NCBI RefSeq assembly: GCF_016584115.1
Contig: NZ_NRSK01000006.1
Span: 1-64,000, forward strand
Reading direction: 5' to 3'
Length of the DNA stretch: 64,000 nucleotides
Source of the DNA: Ectothiorhodospira mobilis
GTDB taxonomy: Bacteria; Pseudomonadota; Gammaproteobacteria; Ectothiorhodospirales; Ectothiorhodospiraceae
The notes beneath the pieces were generated by a model. The model was given only the letters and a program-made list of their open reading frames with translations. It made no database searches and was not told where the DNA came from. The position numbers and the translations under genes are program-made. Below, piece after piece: positions 43,641 through 52,675 of the stretch; position 1 is the stretch's first letter; every line of letters starts with the position of its first letter.

Positions 43641-43672
43641 CCAGGAGGGGCCCGCGGGCCCCTCCTGGCGTT
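43641..43672. terminator. Perfectly palindromic terminator after the ferredoxin gene
   Basis: 28-base self-complementary sequence (43641-43668), stem of up to 14 bp with no internal mismatch, followed by CGTTTT on the + strand. Lies between the convergent ferredoxin and mutM genes and could act in both directions. Confidence 0.8.
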
Positions 43673-43691
43673 TTGGGCCCCGGCCGGACTT

Positions 43692-44507
43692 TCACTGCTG
43701 GCAGCGGGGGCAGTAGTAGCTGGAGCGTCCCTGCTGGGAGATGCGCCGGATGGGGGTATGGCAGACGGGGCAGGGCAGGCCGGCGCGGCCGTAGGCCCGC
43801 AGGGATTGGGCGAAGTAGCCCGGGCGGCCGTCCTCCCGCAGGAAGTCCCGCAGGGTGGTGCCCCCCTGTTCCAGGGCCTCCTCCAGTACCTGGCGCAGGG
43901 CCGCCACCAGGCGCTCGGCCTGTGCCCGGGTGATGCGCCCGGCGGCCCGGCGCGGCCGGATGCCGGCCAGGAAGAGGGCCTCGGTGGCGTAGATGTTGCC
44001 GATTCCGGCCACCACCTGCGCGTTCATGATCAGGGCCTTGATGCTGCTGCGCCGCCCCCGGGAGATCCGGTGCAGGTAGGCGCCGTCGAACCCCGGCTCC
44101 AGGGGCTCCGGCCCCAGCCGGGCCAGCAGGGGATGGGGCGGGCCCGCCGCCTCGAACCAGTGCAGACTGCCGAAGCGGCGGGGATCGTGCAGGCGCAGGA
44201 CCCTCCCCGAGTCCAGGCCCAGGTCCACGTGGTCGTGGGGGCCCGCCGGGGTATCCTGTGCCACCAGACGCAGGCTGCCGGACATCCCCAGGTGCAGCAG
44301 GGCGATGCCCGGTGGGGCGTGGATCAGCAGGTACTTGCCCCGTCGGGTGAGGGCCTGTACGGGGCGGCCCGTCAGGTGCTGCGCCAGGTCCGGGGGCACC
44401 GGCCAGCGCAGGCGCGGCTCGCGCACGCGGATGTCCGTGAACCGGTGTCCCACCAGGTGGGGGACGAGTCCGCGGCGGGTGGTCTCCACCTCCGGCAGTT
44501 CAGGCAT
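43692..44507 (-). CDS. mutM: Formamidopyrimidine-DNA glycosylase MutM
   Basis: Base-excision repair glycosylase/AP lyase for oxidised purines. N-terminal PELPEVETTRR (catalytic Pro2 after Met removal, and Glu3), conserved lysine in RRGKYLLIH near residue 57, the helix-two-turn-helix (GIGNIYATEALFLAGIRP) and a C-terminal zinc finger with four cysteines (CPVCH...YCPRC). 271 residues. The start overlaps the end of the chorismatase gene upstream by eight bases, so the two are probably cotranslated. Confidence 0.97.
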   Translation of the reverse strand: MPELPEVETTRRGLVPHLVGHRFTDIRVREPRLRWPVPPDLAQHLTGRPVQALTRRGKYLLIHAPPGIALLHLGMSGSLRLVAQDTPAGPHDHVDLGLDSGRVLRLHDPRRFGSLHWFEAAGPPHPLLARLGPEPLEPGFDGAYLHRISRGRRSSIKALIMNAQVVAGIGNIYATEALFLAGIRPRRAAGRITRAQAERLVAALRQVLEEALEQGGTTLRDFLREDGRPGYFAQSLRAYGRAGLPCPVCHTPIRRISQQGRSSYYCPRCQQ

Positions 44508-45498
44508 ACAGACCCTCGATCTCCACCAGCAGGTCCTCACGGCAGATGTCCCCCTGCAGCAGCAGCAGGGGGGGGGTGGAATCCAGGGTGTCCTTCAGCA
44601 CGGCCTGCACTCGCTGGGCGTCCCCGGGGTGGCGTACATAGGCCTTGAGCAGGGACAGGCGCTCCGGACCGGCCCCGGGGGTCGCCAGGGCCGGCTCCCC
44701 CGTGGCCCGCATCACCGCCTTCAGGTTCGCCAGGATCTCGCGCAGCTGGGCACTGACCTCGTCGTGACAGGTCTCGTGACCGACGATGCTGGCGGTGCCG
44801 GAGATGTAGAGGTGGGGGGCGCCCGCCCAGTGGCGCAGGGTGGCCCGGGAGAAGGAGGGGCTGCGGGGGCCGTAGCGCGCCGGATAGCGGAAGGCGCTCA
44901 CCTGCCGCGGGTTCTCGATCTGTCGCCCCGGTTCCCGGCCGGCAAGGAAGTAGATGACCAGTCCCGGGGCCCGGGTGCCGATGGCGGTGGCGGCGGGCAG
45001 ATCCCCTTCCCCCAGGGGGATCCGCTCCAGGGCCCGGTGCCGTCCGAGGCAGAAGATCTGGTAGCGGTCCAGACCGTCATGGCGTTCATGCAGGCGCGGG
45101 AAGTAGTTCCATACCCGCAGCAGGGCGGGGAAGCCCATGTCCCGGTGGAAGGCCAGGAGCCGTGCATAGGCGTGCTCCGCGGCCGCGGCCAGGTCACCGC
45201 CGAAGCGATCCTCGTCCAGGTGCATCCAGCCGAACAGGACCTGTCCGGTGCAGGTGTAGCCGATCCCCTCCCGGAAGCCGCTTTGCACCGGTTCCACCGC
45301 CCGCCAGACCTCCACCGGGGCGTTCGGGGCGAGGGGGGGGAGGGCCAGTTCCAGGGTGTCCGGACGGGCGGGGTCGGAACGGTTTGCCCCGCCAAAGCGG
45401 ATCCGGGCCAGGCGGTGGGGATCGTGCTCCGGCACCCCTTGCGGGTCTTCCAGGCGGATGCTCAGGGGCGGTCTGGGAGTCTGTGGCATGGGCTCCAT
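44500..45498 (-). CDS. FkbO/Hyg5-family chorismatase
   Basis: 332-residue chorismate-cleaving enzyme of the FkbO/Hyg5/XanB2 class, which releases pyruvate from chorismate and yields hydroxybenzoates or a dihydroxycyclohexadiene carboxylate. Recognised by GRQIENPRQVSAFRYP near residue 190, RSPSFSRATL, HLYISGTASIVGHET and the RidA-like C-terminal fold ending LVEIEGLYA. The product cannot be told from sequence: 3- or 4-hydroxybenzoate (the latter for ubiquinone, or the former for aryl-polyene pigment) are the main options. No ubiC is visible in the window. Start ATG 45498, or 45489. Confidence 0.85.
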   Translation of the reverse strand: MEPMPQTPRPPLSIRLEDPQGVPEHDPHRLARIRFGGANRSDPARPDTLELALPPLAPNAPVEVWRAVEPVQSGFREGIGYTCTGQVLFGWMHLDEDRFGGDLAAAAEHAYARLLAFHRDMGFPALLRVWNYFPRLHERHDGLDRYQIFCLGRHRALERIPLGEGDLPAATAIGTRAPGLVIYFLAGREPGRQIENPRQVSAFRYPARYGPRSPSFSRATLRHWAGAPHLYISGTASIVGHETCHDEVSAQLREILANLKAVMRATGEPALATPGAGPERLSLLKAYVRHPGDAQRVQAVLKDTLDSTPPLLLLQGDICREDLLVEIEGLYA

Positions 45499-45545
45499 GT
45501 TACCAGTTGCGCAGGTTTGTCTTGTTGCGCGGGGGCCTGCCGCTC

Positions 45546-46754
45546 TCAGGGGCTCAGTTGCTGTTCCAGATCGTAGGCCCAGGCCACCGCCTCCAGGTAG
45601 AGGCGGCTGGTGGTTTCCTCCGAAAGCCCATGGAAGCCGCGAGGGCGGTGCGGGTCGTCGGTCTCAAAGGCGCGGGCGCAGTCCAGGGCCTCCCCCATGG
45701 GGCCGGCCTGCCGCAGCAGGGCCTGCTTCACCTCCTCGCTCAGGGGCAGGTCCTGCAGGGCCTCTTCCATGGGCCGCTGGATGAGCTGGTCCAGGATGGA
45801 GAACAGGCCCACGGTGAAGAAGCTGTCCAGACGGCCCATGCCCGCCGTCCGGGCCAGGGTCTGGCAGGTGCGCGCCCGGATCAGGGCCGTGGGCATGGCC
45901 TGGGGCGGGATGTTCTCCAGGCGGCGCAGGGCGATCAGGCTGATCCATTTGCGGATGGCCCGGGTCCCCAGGTAGACCACCGCCCGGTGGATGGATTCCA
46001 CGGGGCGCACCAGACCGAAGAACGGGGAGTTGATGAAGCGCAGGAGCTGGTAGCTCAGGGAGACATCGCTGGCGATGAGCTGCTCCAGCTCCCGGGGGTC
46101 CAGGTCCGGTTGGTGGATGCGGGCCATGAGTTGCATCACCACCAGCTGGTTGGCCATGAGCCGGGGCCCGCGCACCACATTGGGCCGGCTGAGGCCATAG
46201 CCCTGGAAGTAGTCGAATCCCAGGTCGCGGCAGAAGGCGAGCTGCTTGGAGGTTTCCACCTTTTCCGCCAGTAACTGCACCCGGTAGGGCCGCAGGCGGC
46301 CCACCAGGGTCCTCAGCTCCTCCGGGCTCCACTGCAGCACGTCCAGCTTGACGATGCTGGCCAGGTGCAGCAGGGGGGCGTGGGCCTCGTCGAAGACGTA
46401 GTCATCCAGGGCGATGCTGTATCCGGCCCGGGTCAGGCGGTCCACCGCGGCGATGAGTTCATCGTCCACCGGGATGTCCTCGATCACCTCCAGCACCACC
46501 CGTTCCGGCGGCAGGGCCATGGCGATCTCGCCGGTAAGGAAGTTGCGGGTGAGGTTGATGAAGGCGAGGTGTTGACCCACCAGGCGGTCCAGGCCCAGGT
46601 CGATAAAGGCGCTCTGGATCACCTCGGAGGTGGCCGCGTCCCCGTCCGGGAAACGGGCCTGGTTCTCGGGGCTGTCCCGGAACAGGAGTTCGAAGGCCTG
46701 GACGCGGAACTCCCGGTCATAGATGGGCTGTCTTCCTACGAAGGCCTCTGACAT
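45546..46754 (-). CDS. EAL-HDOD signalling protein with degenerate EAL domain
   Basis: About 402 residues from MSEAFVGRQPIYDR (ATG 46754; an ATG five codons upstream is possible). N-terminal EAL-type domain (about 1-190): the EAL triad reads ELL, the DDFGTG loop reads DDYVFD, yet Asn, Glu, Lys and other Glu positions (FINLTRN, VLEVIED, VKLDV, AEKVET) remain. Such changes usually abolish c-di-GMP hydrolysis. C-terminal HDOD domain (about 195-390; SDVSLSYQLLRFINSPFFG). Members (YuxH-like) are signalling adaptors with poorly known targets. Separated from rpmG by a 250-base gap. Confidence 0.88.
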   Translation of the reverse strand: MSEAFVGRQPIYDREFRVQAFELLFRDSPENQARFPDGDAATSEVIQSAFIDLGLDRLVGQHLAFINLTRNFLTGEIAMALPPERVVLEVIEDIPVDDELIAAVDRLTRAGYSIALDDYVFDEAHAPLLHLASIVKLDVLQWSPEELRTLVGRLRPYRVQLLAEKVETSKQLAFCRDLGFDYFQGYGLSRPNVVRGPRLMANQLVVMQLMARIHQPDLDPRELEQLIASDVSLSYQLLRFINSPFFGLVRPVESIHRAVVYLGTRAIRKWISLIALRRLENIPPQAMPTALIRARTCQTLARTAGMGRLDSFFTVGLFSILDQLIQRPMEEALQDLPLSEEVKQALLRQAGPMGEALDCARAFETDDPHRPRGFHGLSEETTSRLYLEAVAWAYDLEQQLSP

Positions 46755-46933
46755 GGGGCGGGGCGGCATCCGGCCGATGCGCTGTTAGGGGCGAGATGCT
46801 AAGAGTAGCAGGGTCGGTTCATCCGGCACATCCCCGCGATGGCGGAGCCTGGCGTCCGGATGCGGGTAGGCCATAGATGGGCAGTCCGGCAGCGGGGAGG
46901 CGCCGCTGGTGTGTCGGCAGGGTCCGAAACCGA

Positions 46934-46958
46934 TCCGGCCGCCCAGGGGGCGGCCGGA
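46934..46958 (-). terminator. Hairpin terminator after rpmG
   Basis: Ten-base perfect stem (46934-46943 with 46949-46958) downstream of rpmG on the minus strand, followed on that strand by TCGGTTTCGG, a weak T-rich end. Rest of the 46770-47005 gap shows nothing recognisable. Confidence 0.6.
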
Positions 46959-47005
46959 GGGGGCGCCCCGGGAGAGGGGCGTGAATCAGCCCGGAAGGGG
47001 AGGCC

Positions 47006-47173
47006 TTACTTGATCTTGGCTTCCTTGTACATCACATGCTTGCGCACGACGGGATCAAACTTCTTGATCTCCATCTTCTCGGGCATGTTCCGCTTGTTCT
47101 TGGTGGTCGTGTAGAAATGACCGGTGCCGGCGCTGGAGACCAGTCGGATCTTTTCCCGGATGCCTTTTGCCAT
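47006..47173 (-). CDS. rpmG: 50S ribosomal protein L33
   Basis: 55-residue ribosomal protein, [16 protein letters not shown] to VMYKEAKIK, nearly the same as E. coli L33. Ends TAA at 47006. It lacks the cysteine pairs of the zinc-binding form. Forms the usual pair with rpmB, 13 bases away, and is followed by a hairpin. Confidence 0.97.
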   Translation of the reverse strand: MAKGIREKIRLVSSAGTGHFYTTTKNKRNMPEKMEIKKFDPVVRKHVMYKEAKIK

Positions 47174-47186
47174 CGTCTTGTCTCCT

Positions 47187-47423
47187 TCAGATTCGTTCGC
47201 CGCGGGCCCGCAGCTCCGCCAGGACGCTGTCGATGCCCTTCTTGTCGATGATGCGCATCCCCTTCTGGCTCAGGCGCAGCTTGACGAAGCGGTTCTCGCT
47301 CTCCACCCAGAAGCGGTGTTCGTGCAGGTTAGGCAGGAAGCGGCGACGGGTCTTCCTGTGCGCGTGGGACACGTTGTTCCCGCTCATCGGGCGCTTACCC
47401 GTGATTTGGCAGACTCGGGCCAT
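47187..47423 (-). CDS. rpmB: 50S ribosomal protein L28
   Basis: 78-residue ribosomal protein starting [24 protein letters not shown], with [15 protein letters not shown] and [13 protein letters not shown]. An open frame extends 24 codons further upstream but the family starts at this ATG (47423). First gene of the rpmB-rpmG operon, divergent from folB. Confidence 0.97.
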   Translation of the reverse strand: MARVCQITGKRPMSGNNVSHAHRKTRRRFLPNLHEHRFWVESENRFVKLRLSQKGMRIIDKKGIDSVLAELRARGERI

Positions 47424-47547
47424 GGGGTGTTCTCCGGAAAAACCAGGCTGATTGGAAAGGCGCAGAACAGTAGCAGATACCCCCCTCGGGGGCAAGTCCC
47501 GCGGGTCCCCGTGCCCCGGCCGGGACTGGTCCCCGCCGGGGCCGGCG

Positions 47548-47555
47548 TATATAGT
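47548..47555 (+). promoter_or_regulatory. Possible -10 element just before folB
   Basis: TATATAGT (47548-47555) is the only AT-rich element in a very GC-rich stretch and matches the -10 consensus (TATAGT). Transcription would begin near 47562, two bases before the folB ATG at 47564, again suggesting a leaderless transcript. No clear -35 box. Confidence 0.35.
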
Positions 47556-47563
47556 CGCATCCC

Positions 47564-47923
47564 ATGGATATTGTCTACATTCGCGATCTGAGGGTCGAGA
47601 CCACGGTCGGGATCTTCGACTGGGAGCGCAGCATCCGCCAGCAGGTGCGCATCGACCTGGAGATGGGCACGGACATCCGGGCCGGGGCCGGCAGTGACCG
47701 CATCCAGGATGTGCTGGATTACAAGACAGTGGCCAAACGGGTCATCGCTTTGGTGGAGGGGAATCAGCGGGAACTGGTGGAGGCCATGGCCGAGGACATC
47801 GCCGAAATGCTCCTGCGGGAGTTCCCCATCCCCTGGCTTCGCCTCACCCTGGGCAAGCCCGGGGCCGTGCGCGGGGCCCGGGAGGTGGGGGTGGTCATCG
47901 AGCGCGGGGAGCGCACCCCATGA
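47564..47923 (+). CDS. folB: Dihydroneopterin aldolase
   Basis: 119-residue aldolase (or epimerase) of folate synthesis, cleaving 7,8-dihydroneopterin. [34 protein letters not shown] is the family N-terminus, with DYKTVAKRV and the catalytic lysine in [10 protein letters not shown] near residue 100. No ribosome binding site upstream of ATG. Overlaps folK by four bases (ATGA), so the two steps are coupled. Confidence 0.95.
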   Translation: MDIVYIRDLRVETTVGIFDWERSIRQQVRIDLEMGTDIRAGAGSDRIQDVLDYKTVAKRVIALVEGNQRELVEAMAEDIAEMLLREFPIPWLRLTLGKPGAVRGAREVGVVIERGERTP

Positions 47924-48435
47924 CGGCACACTCCCCCCTGCGCCGGGCCTACGTGAGCATCGGCTCCAATGTGGACCGGACCCGGCACGTGCACATCGCC
48001 GCCGACGAACTGCGGGCGGCCTTCGGCGCGGTGACCTTCTCCCCCGTCTACGAGACCGGGGCCGTGGGTTTCGACGGCCAGCCCTTCTACAATCTGGCGG
48101 CGGGGTTTGACACCCGGCTCTCCCCCGAGGACCTGGTGGACCGGCTCAAGACCATGGAGGCGCGCCACGGCCGCAGCTCCGGCGGTGCCCGTTTCGCCGA
48201 CCGGACCCTGGATCTGGACCTGCTGCTCCTGGGGGACTGCATCCGGGAACGGCCGCAGCTGCCCCGGGGGGATATCCTCCGCCACGCCTTCGTCCTGTGC
48301 CCCCTGGCGGATATCGCCGCGGACCTGCCCCATCCCGTACTGGGATGCAGCATCGGGTCCCTCTGGGCCGGGTTCGAGCCCGGCGGGCAGTGGCTGCACC
48401 GGGTGGATTTTCCCTGGAACGACGTCCCCCGCTGA
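47920..48435 (+). CDS. folK: Hydroxymethyldihydropterin pyrophosphokinase
   Basis: Transfers pyrophosphate from ATP to 6-hydroxymethyl-7,8-dihydropterin. 171 residues: AYVSIGSNVDRTRHV, VYETGAVGFDGQPFYNLAAGF, and the metal-binding RTLDLDLLLLGD (aspartates near residues 98-100), RHAFVLCPLADIAADLPHP. The stop codon lies in the loop of a 6-bp hairpin. Next to folB and, convergently, a pteridine reductase: a local folate cluster. Confidence 0.96.
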   Translation: MTAHSPLRRAYVSIGSNVDRTRHVHIAADELRAAFGAVTFSPVYETGAVGFDGQPFYNLAAGFDTRLSPEDLVDRLKTMEARHGRSSGGARFADRTLDLDLLLLGDCIRERPQLPRGDILRHAFVLCPLADIAADLPHPVLGCSIGSLWAGFEPGGQWLHRVDFPWNDVPR

Positions 48436-48441
48436 GCGGGG
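48427..48441. terminator. Hairpin with the folK stop in its loop
   Basis: CCCCGC (48427-48432) and GCGGGG (48436-48441) pair perfectly across TGA, the folK stop codon, between the convergent folK and pteridine reductase genes. A possible bidirectional terminator; there is no T run. Confidence 0.45.
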
Positions 48442-48448
48442 TCCGGGA

Positions 48449-49207
48449 TCACTGGGTGGTGGTGCGTCCGCCATCCACGGGGATGAGCTGGCCGGTGATA
48501 TAGTGGGCATCGCGGATCAAAAACAGCGCGGTGCGGGCGATATCCTCCGGTGAGCCCTCGCGCTTGAGGGCCGTGCGCTGGATCATCTCCTGGTGGGTGG
48601 CGGCGTTCTCCTCCGCCTCCGGCCAGAGGATGGCCCCGGGGGCGATGCCGTTGACCCGCACCCGCGGACCCAGTTCCCGCGCCAGGGCCTGGGTGAGCAT
48701 CCACAGCCCTGCCTTGGCGGCGCAGTACAGGGGGTAGCCCTGCAGGGGGCGCAGGGCGTGGATGTCCACGATGTTGACGATGCAGCCGCCGCTGCGGCTC
48801 AGGGCCGGGGCCAGGGCCTGGGAGAGGAACAGGGGCGCCTTGAGGTTGGTCCCCATGAGATCGTCCCAGTGGGCCTCGGTGATCTCCCCCAGGGGGGTGG
48901 GATAGAAGGTGGAGGCGTTGTTCACCAGTACGTCCACCCGCCCGAAGGCCGCCTGTGCCGCCCGGGCCAGACGCTGCGGTCCGCCCGTCTCCAGGAGTTC
49001 CCCGTCCACCAGGTGCACGGAGCCCGCACGCCGGGCCTCCAGTTCCGCCTGCAGCTGGAGGGCCGCCTCGCCGGAGCGGCGGTAGTGGATCACCAGGTCC
49101 ATGCCTTCGTCGTGCAGGCTGCGGGCAATGCTGGCGCCGATGCGCCGTGCCCCACCCGTGATCAATGCCGTGCGCCCCTGCAGGGGTTTTTCCGTTGTCT
49201 GTTCCAC
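48449..49207 (-). CDS. folM: Pteridine reductase / FolM-like short-chain dehydrogenase
   Basis: 252-residue short-chain dehydrogenase: ALITGGARRIGASIARSLHDEG (NADPH-binding TGxxxxIG), NNAS near residue 97, catalytic YPLYCAAKAG (YxxxK) near 165, IAPGAI. The arginine-bearing TGGARRIG is the pteridine reductase signature; expected to reduce dihydromonapterin or dihydrobiopterin/folate. A GTG start (49207) is proposed because GAGGGAG lies eight bases upstream; the open frame continues without a better start. Convergent with folBK in the folate neighbourhood. Confidence 0.9.
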   Translation of the reverse strand: MEQTTEKPLQGRTALITGGARRIGASIARSLHDEGMDLVIHYRRSGEAALQLQAELEARRAGSVHLVDGELLETGGPQRLARAAQAAFGRVDVLVNNASTFYPTPLGEITEAHWDDLMGTNLKAPLFLSQALAPALSRSGGCIVNIVDIHALRPLQGYPLYCAAKAGLWMLTQALARELGPRVRVNGIAPGAILWPEAEENAATHQEMIQRTALKREGSPEDIARTALFLIRDAHYITGQLIPVDGGRTTTQ

Positions 49208-49318
49208 GCTTATGGCTCCCTCTTGCGGCCGTGGCGCGATGCGCAGCGCCCTTGAGCCCCGCCGTCCCCGGGGCGACAATCCCGGCCCGTATCCCCGTAA
49301 TCTTGTTGGACCGTACCC

Positions 49319-50503
49319 ATGTCCGTGGATTCCCCGCTGCCCGAACCCGATCCCGAGGCCCTGAAGGTCAGCCGACGGCTGGCACGGCAGATTCAGGAGG
49401 AGAGTAACGCAGGAGGCGGCTGGCTGTCCTTCCGCCGCTACATGGAGCTGGCCCTGTATGCCCCGGGGCTGGGCTACTACGCCGCCGGCAGCCACAAGCT
49501 GGGGCGGGGCGGGGATTTCGTCACCGCCCCGGAGATCTCGCCGGTCTTCGGCCAGTGCCTGGCGCGCCAGTGTGCCCAGGTGCTGCGGGCCCTGGACGGC
49601 GGTTCCATCCTGGAGTTCGGTGCCGGCAGCGGTCGCCTGGCGGTGGACATGCTCCGGGCCCTGGATGACTTGGGGACCCTGCCGCAGGCCTACGCCATCC
49701 TGGAGCCGAGCCCGGATCTGCGCCAGCGCCAGGAGGCCGCAGTGGCGGAACTGCCCCCGGATCTGCGCGCGCGGGTGCATTGGCGGGACACCCTGCCCGA
49801 TCCCGGCAGCTTCCGGGGCGTGATGCTGGGCAACGAGGTGCTGGACGCCATGCCGGTGGAGGTCTTCCGCTGGGATGGGGCCCAGGTGCAGGAGCGGGGG
49901 GTCTGCATGGGCGAACGCGGACTGGAGTGGGCCGAGCGCCCGGCGGGGGAGGCCCTGGCGGAGCGGGTTGCGGCGCTGCGGGCCGAGCTGGGGGACACCT
50001 GGCCGCCGGATTACCTCTCGGAATGGAACCCGGGGCTGGGGCCATGGGTGCGCGCCCTGGGGGAGTCCCTGGAGCAGGGGGTGGTCCTGCTCCTGGACTA
50101 CGGCTATCCCCGGGCCGAGTACTACAGCCCCGAGCGCCATCGCGGCACCCTCATCGCCCACTACCGCCACCGCGCGCTGGAGGACCCCCTGGCCTGGCCC
50201 GGCCTGATGGACATCACCGCCAACGTGGATTTCACCGCCGTGGCCGAGGCGGGCCGGGCGGCGGGCCTCGCGCTGCTGGGCTACACCTCTCAGGCCTGGT
50301 TTCTCATGGGGGCGGGGCTGGAGTCGGTGCTGGCCGCCCGCGCCAGCGAGGACCCCGGGGAGCAGGTGGCCCTGGCGGCCCAGGTGCGTATGCTCACCCT
50401 GCCCTCGGAGATGGGGGAGCGGTTCCAGGTGATGGCCCTGGGCCGGGGGATGTCCGTGCCCCTGGACGGGTTCACCGGCCGGGATCTGAGCCGGCGGCTC
50501 TGA
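49319..50503 (+). CDS. MidA/NDUFAF7-like SAM-dependent methyltransferase
   Basis: 394-residue class I methyltransferase of the COG1565 family; the human relative methylates an arginine of mitochondrial complex I. SAM-binding ILEFGAGSGRLAVDML near residue 101, earlier GDFVTAPEISPVFGQCLARQ, NEVLDAMPVEVF near 170. The bacterial substrate is not known. Located between the pteridine reductase (divergent) and cca (convergent), a common gammaproteobacterial order. Confidence 0.92.
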   Translation: MSVDSPLPEPDPEALKVSRRLARQIQEESNAGGGWLSFRRYMELALYAPGLGYYAAGSHKLGRGGDFVTAPEISPVFGQCLARQCAQVLRALDGGSILEFGAGSGRLAVDMLRALDDLGTLPQAYAILEPSPDLRQRQEAAVAELPPDLRARVHWRDTLPDPGSFRGVMLGNEVLDAMPVEVFRWDGAQVQERGVCMGERGLEWAERPAGEALAERVAALRAELGDTWPPDYLSEWNPGLGPWVRALGESLEQGVVLLLDYGYPRAEYYSPERHRGTLIAHYRHRALEDPLAWPGLMDITANVDFTAVAEAGRAAGLALLGYTSQAWFLMGAGLESVLAARASEDPGEQVALAAQVRMLTLPSEMGERFQVMALGRGMSVPLDGFTGRDLSRRL

Positions 50504-50510
50504 GGACTGC

Positions 50511-51740
50511 TCAGCCGCGGCCTTCCTCCCGCAGGCGACCCACGGCCCGCACCCGGCGCCGGTGCATCTCCTTGCGGATGTCGGGTCCCTGGAAGCCGTC
50601 CGCCATCACCTCCCGGGCCTGTACCGCCTGGCAGCGCTCCAGGGCCAGGCGTACATGATCCGCCTGGGGATAGGGGCGTGATTCGAAGCCGGTGCGGCCG
50701 CGGTAGTCCGCCTCGCAGGCCAGCAGGATGGCGTCCGGGCGTTCGGGACGGCGGAAGGCATCCAGGTCCTCCAGGGTGCGCACCAGGGTCTCCGGGCGCA
50801 ACTCGAAGGCCCGGTGGATGTGGCCGTGGTAACGGGACATGGCCCGGGCCGTATCGCGGTAGCGGTTGGGGATGCGGTAGCGCGCGCAGAGGGCGTCGAT
50901 CAGACCCACGCCCCGCTGTTCGTGCCCCCGGTGGCTGGGCAGGATCTCGGCCGGCGTGGTGCCCTTGCCCAGGTCGTGGGTGAGGGCGGCGAAGCGCACC
51001 ACCGGGTCCGGGGACAGTGCGGCGGCCTGCTCCAGCACCATGAAGGTGTGTACGCCCGTGTCCACCTCCGGATGGTAGCGGGGGGGCTGGGGGACACCGA
51101 ACAGGGCCTCCAGCTCCGGGAAGAGCACGCCCAGGGCCCCGCAGGCCCGCAGCACCCGGAAGTAGACGGCGGGGGCATCGCTGATCAGGGCCTTCTCCGT
51201 CTCCCGCCAGACCCGCTCCGGGGTGAGGCTGTCCAGTTCACCGCTGGCGGTCATGTGCCCCATGAGGGCCAGGGTCTCGTCCGCCACGCGAAAACCCAGG
51301 GGGGCCAGGCGGGCGGCGAAACGGGCCACCCGCAGCACCCGCAGCGGGTCCTCGCTGAAGGCGGGGGAGACATGGCGCAGCAGCCGGTCCTCCAGGTCCC
51401 GCCGGCCGCCGAAGGGGTCCACCAGGTGCCCCCGGGCATCCCGGGCCATGGCGTTGATGGTCAGGTCGCGCCGGGCCAGGTCCTCCTCCAGGGTGACCCC
51501 CGGATCGGCATGCACCTGAAAGCCCCGGTGGCCGGGGCCCGTCTTGCGTTCGGTGCGGGCCAGGGCATGCTCCTCGCCGGTCCCGGGGTGGAGGAAGACG
51601 GGGAAATCCCGCCCCACCTGGCGGAAGCCGCGGGCCGCCATGGCCTCCGGGGTGGCCCCCACCACCACCCAGTCCTTCTCCTTCACCTCAAGGCCCAGGA
51701 GTCCGTCCCGGACCGCACCACCCACCAGATAGGTCTCCAT
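50511..51740 (-). CDS. cca: CCA-adding tRNA nucleotidyltransferase, HD-type multifunctional
   Basis: Adds or repairs the 3' CCA end of tRNAs. N-terminus [16 protein letters not shown], the polymerase motif [23 protein letters not shown] with its RRDLTIN core, [13 protein letters not shown], then an HD domain ([24 protein letters not shown]) giving phosphatase/phosphodiesterase activities known in E. coli Cca. 409 residues, close to E. coli. ATG 51740 is chosen for the conserved N-terminus; an ATG at 51767 would overlap the upstream gene. Ends 7 bases from the methyltransferase. Confidence 0.95.
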   Translation of the reverse strand: METYLVGGAVRDGLLGLEVKEKDWVVVGATPEAMAARGFRQVGRDFPVFLHPGTGEEHALARTERKTGPGHRGFQVHADPGVTLEEDLARRDLTINAMARDARGHLVDPFGGRRDLEDRLLRHVSPAFSEDPLRVLRVARFAARLAPLGFRVADETLALMGHMTASGELDSLTPERVWRETEKALISDAPAVYFRVLRACGALGVLFPELEALFGVPQPPRYHPEVDTGVHTFMVLEQAAALSPDPVVRFAALTHDLGKGTTPAEILPSHRGHEQRGVGLIDALCARYRIPNRYRDTARAMSRYHGHIHRAFELRPETLVRTLEDLDAFRRPERPDAILLACEADYRGRTGFESRPYPQADHVRLALERCQAVQAREVMADGFQGPDIRKEMHRRRVRAVGRLREEGRG

Positions 51741-51745
51741 GGGGA

Positions 51746-52675
51746 TCAGTGGGGGCGGCTGCGCCATTGCTGCAGGTGACCCTGCCGGTCATCCGGGACC
51801 AGCACATCGGCGGCCACGGTCTCCAGGGGGGTGGGGCAGGGATCCCCCGCCGGGCACTGGGCCCCCACCCGCAGGGTGCGGTGCCGGTCCAGACCGGCGT
51901 GGTTGCCGGGCAGATGGCCCGTGAGCCAGGCCCGGGGGCCGGCCAGGGCGTCCGGCAGGGGCAGGATGCGGCAGGGATGGTTCAGGGTGTGGGCCACGTA
52001 GGTGGCCAGTTCCGCCAGGGTGTAGCTCTGCGGGCCGCACAGGTCGTGCCGCTCCCCGCCCCGGTGGGGGCTGAACAGGGCCTGCACGAGCCGTTCCACC
52101 ACATCCATGACATAGACCGGGGCCAGCCGCGCCCCGGCGTTGGCCAGCACGAGCCGCCGGCGTTCCCGGATGCGGGCCGCCAGGGGGGTGAGCAGGGCGT
52201 CCCCGCGGCCGATGATGGGGGCGGGGCGGAAGCTGGTCACGTGCACCTCCTCGGCCATGGCATGCACCAGATCCTCGCCGGCCCCCTTGGTGCGCAGGAA
52301 GGTACTGGCGCCGCCGTGGGCATCGGCATGCAGGGCGCTCATGTGCAAAAGGCGCTGCACCCGCGCCAGCCGCGCCGCCTCCACCACGGTGCGGGGCAGG
52401 TCCACGTGCACCCGGCGCTGCAGCTTGGCACCGCCGTCGGGGATCCCCACCAAGTGGATGACGGCATCACTGCCCTCAAAGGCGTGCTGCAGATCGGTGA
52501 CGTTGCCGTAGTCCGTTTCCACCAGCACCACACCGGGCAGGACCAGCAGGGGGCGGGCCCGATGGGCACGGCGCGTGAAGACCTTGACCTGCAGGCCGGC
52601 CGCAGAGAGGGCCTTCACCAGGTGGCGACCGACAAAGCCGGTCCCTCCGAGGACACAGACCGTCCGGATATTCAT
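51746..52675 (-). CDS. NAD-binding epimerase-like protein (NDUFA9/atypical SDR type)
   Basis: 309 residues with N-terminal Rossmann motif [18 protein letters not shown] (GxxGxxG), HLVGIP, and [28 protein letters not shown] in place of the YxxxK catalytic motif, so an atypical SDR related to the complex I accessory subunit NDUFA9. Ends in a 40-residue tail without obvious motif. Start supported by AAGGAA upstream. Its proximity to the MidA-like gene (both complex I-linked in mitochondria) is suggestive but unproven. Five bases from cca. Confidence 0.88.
   Translation of the reverse strand: MNIRTVCVLGGTGFVGRHLVKALSAAGLQVKVFTRRAHRARPLLVLPGVVLVETDYGNVTDLQHAFEGSDAVIHLVGIPDGGAKLQRRVHVDLPRTVVEAARLARVQRLLHMSALHADAHGGASTFLRTKGAGEDLVHAMAEEVHVTSFRPAPIIGRGDALLTPLAARIRERRRLVLANAGARLAPVYVMDVVERLVQALFSPHRGGERHDLCGPQSYTLAELATYVAHTLNHPCRILPLPDALAGPRAWLTGHLPGNHAGLDRHRTLRVGAQCPAGDPCPTPLETVAADVLVPDDRQGHLQQWRSRPH

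Noticed and set aside
46770-47005. A small RNA or tRNA in the gap before rpmG
   Set aside because: No tRNA-like arms with conserved TTCRA loop and no promoter were seen, only a terminator-like hairpin.
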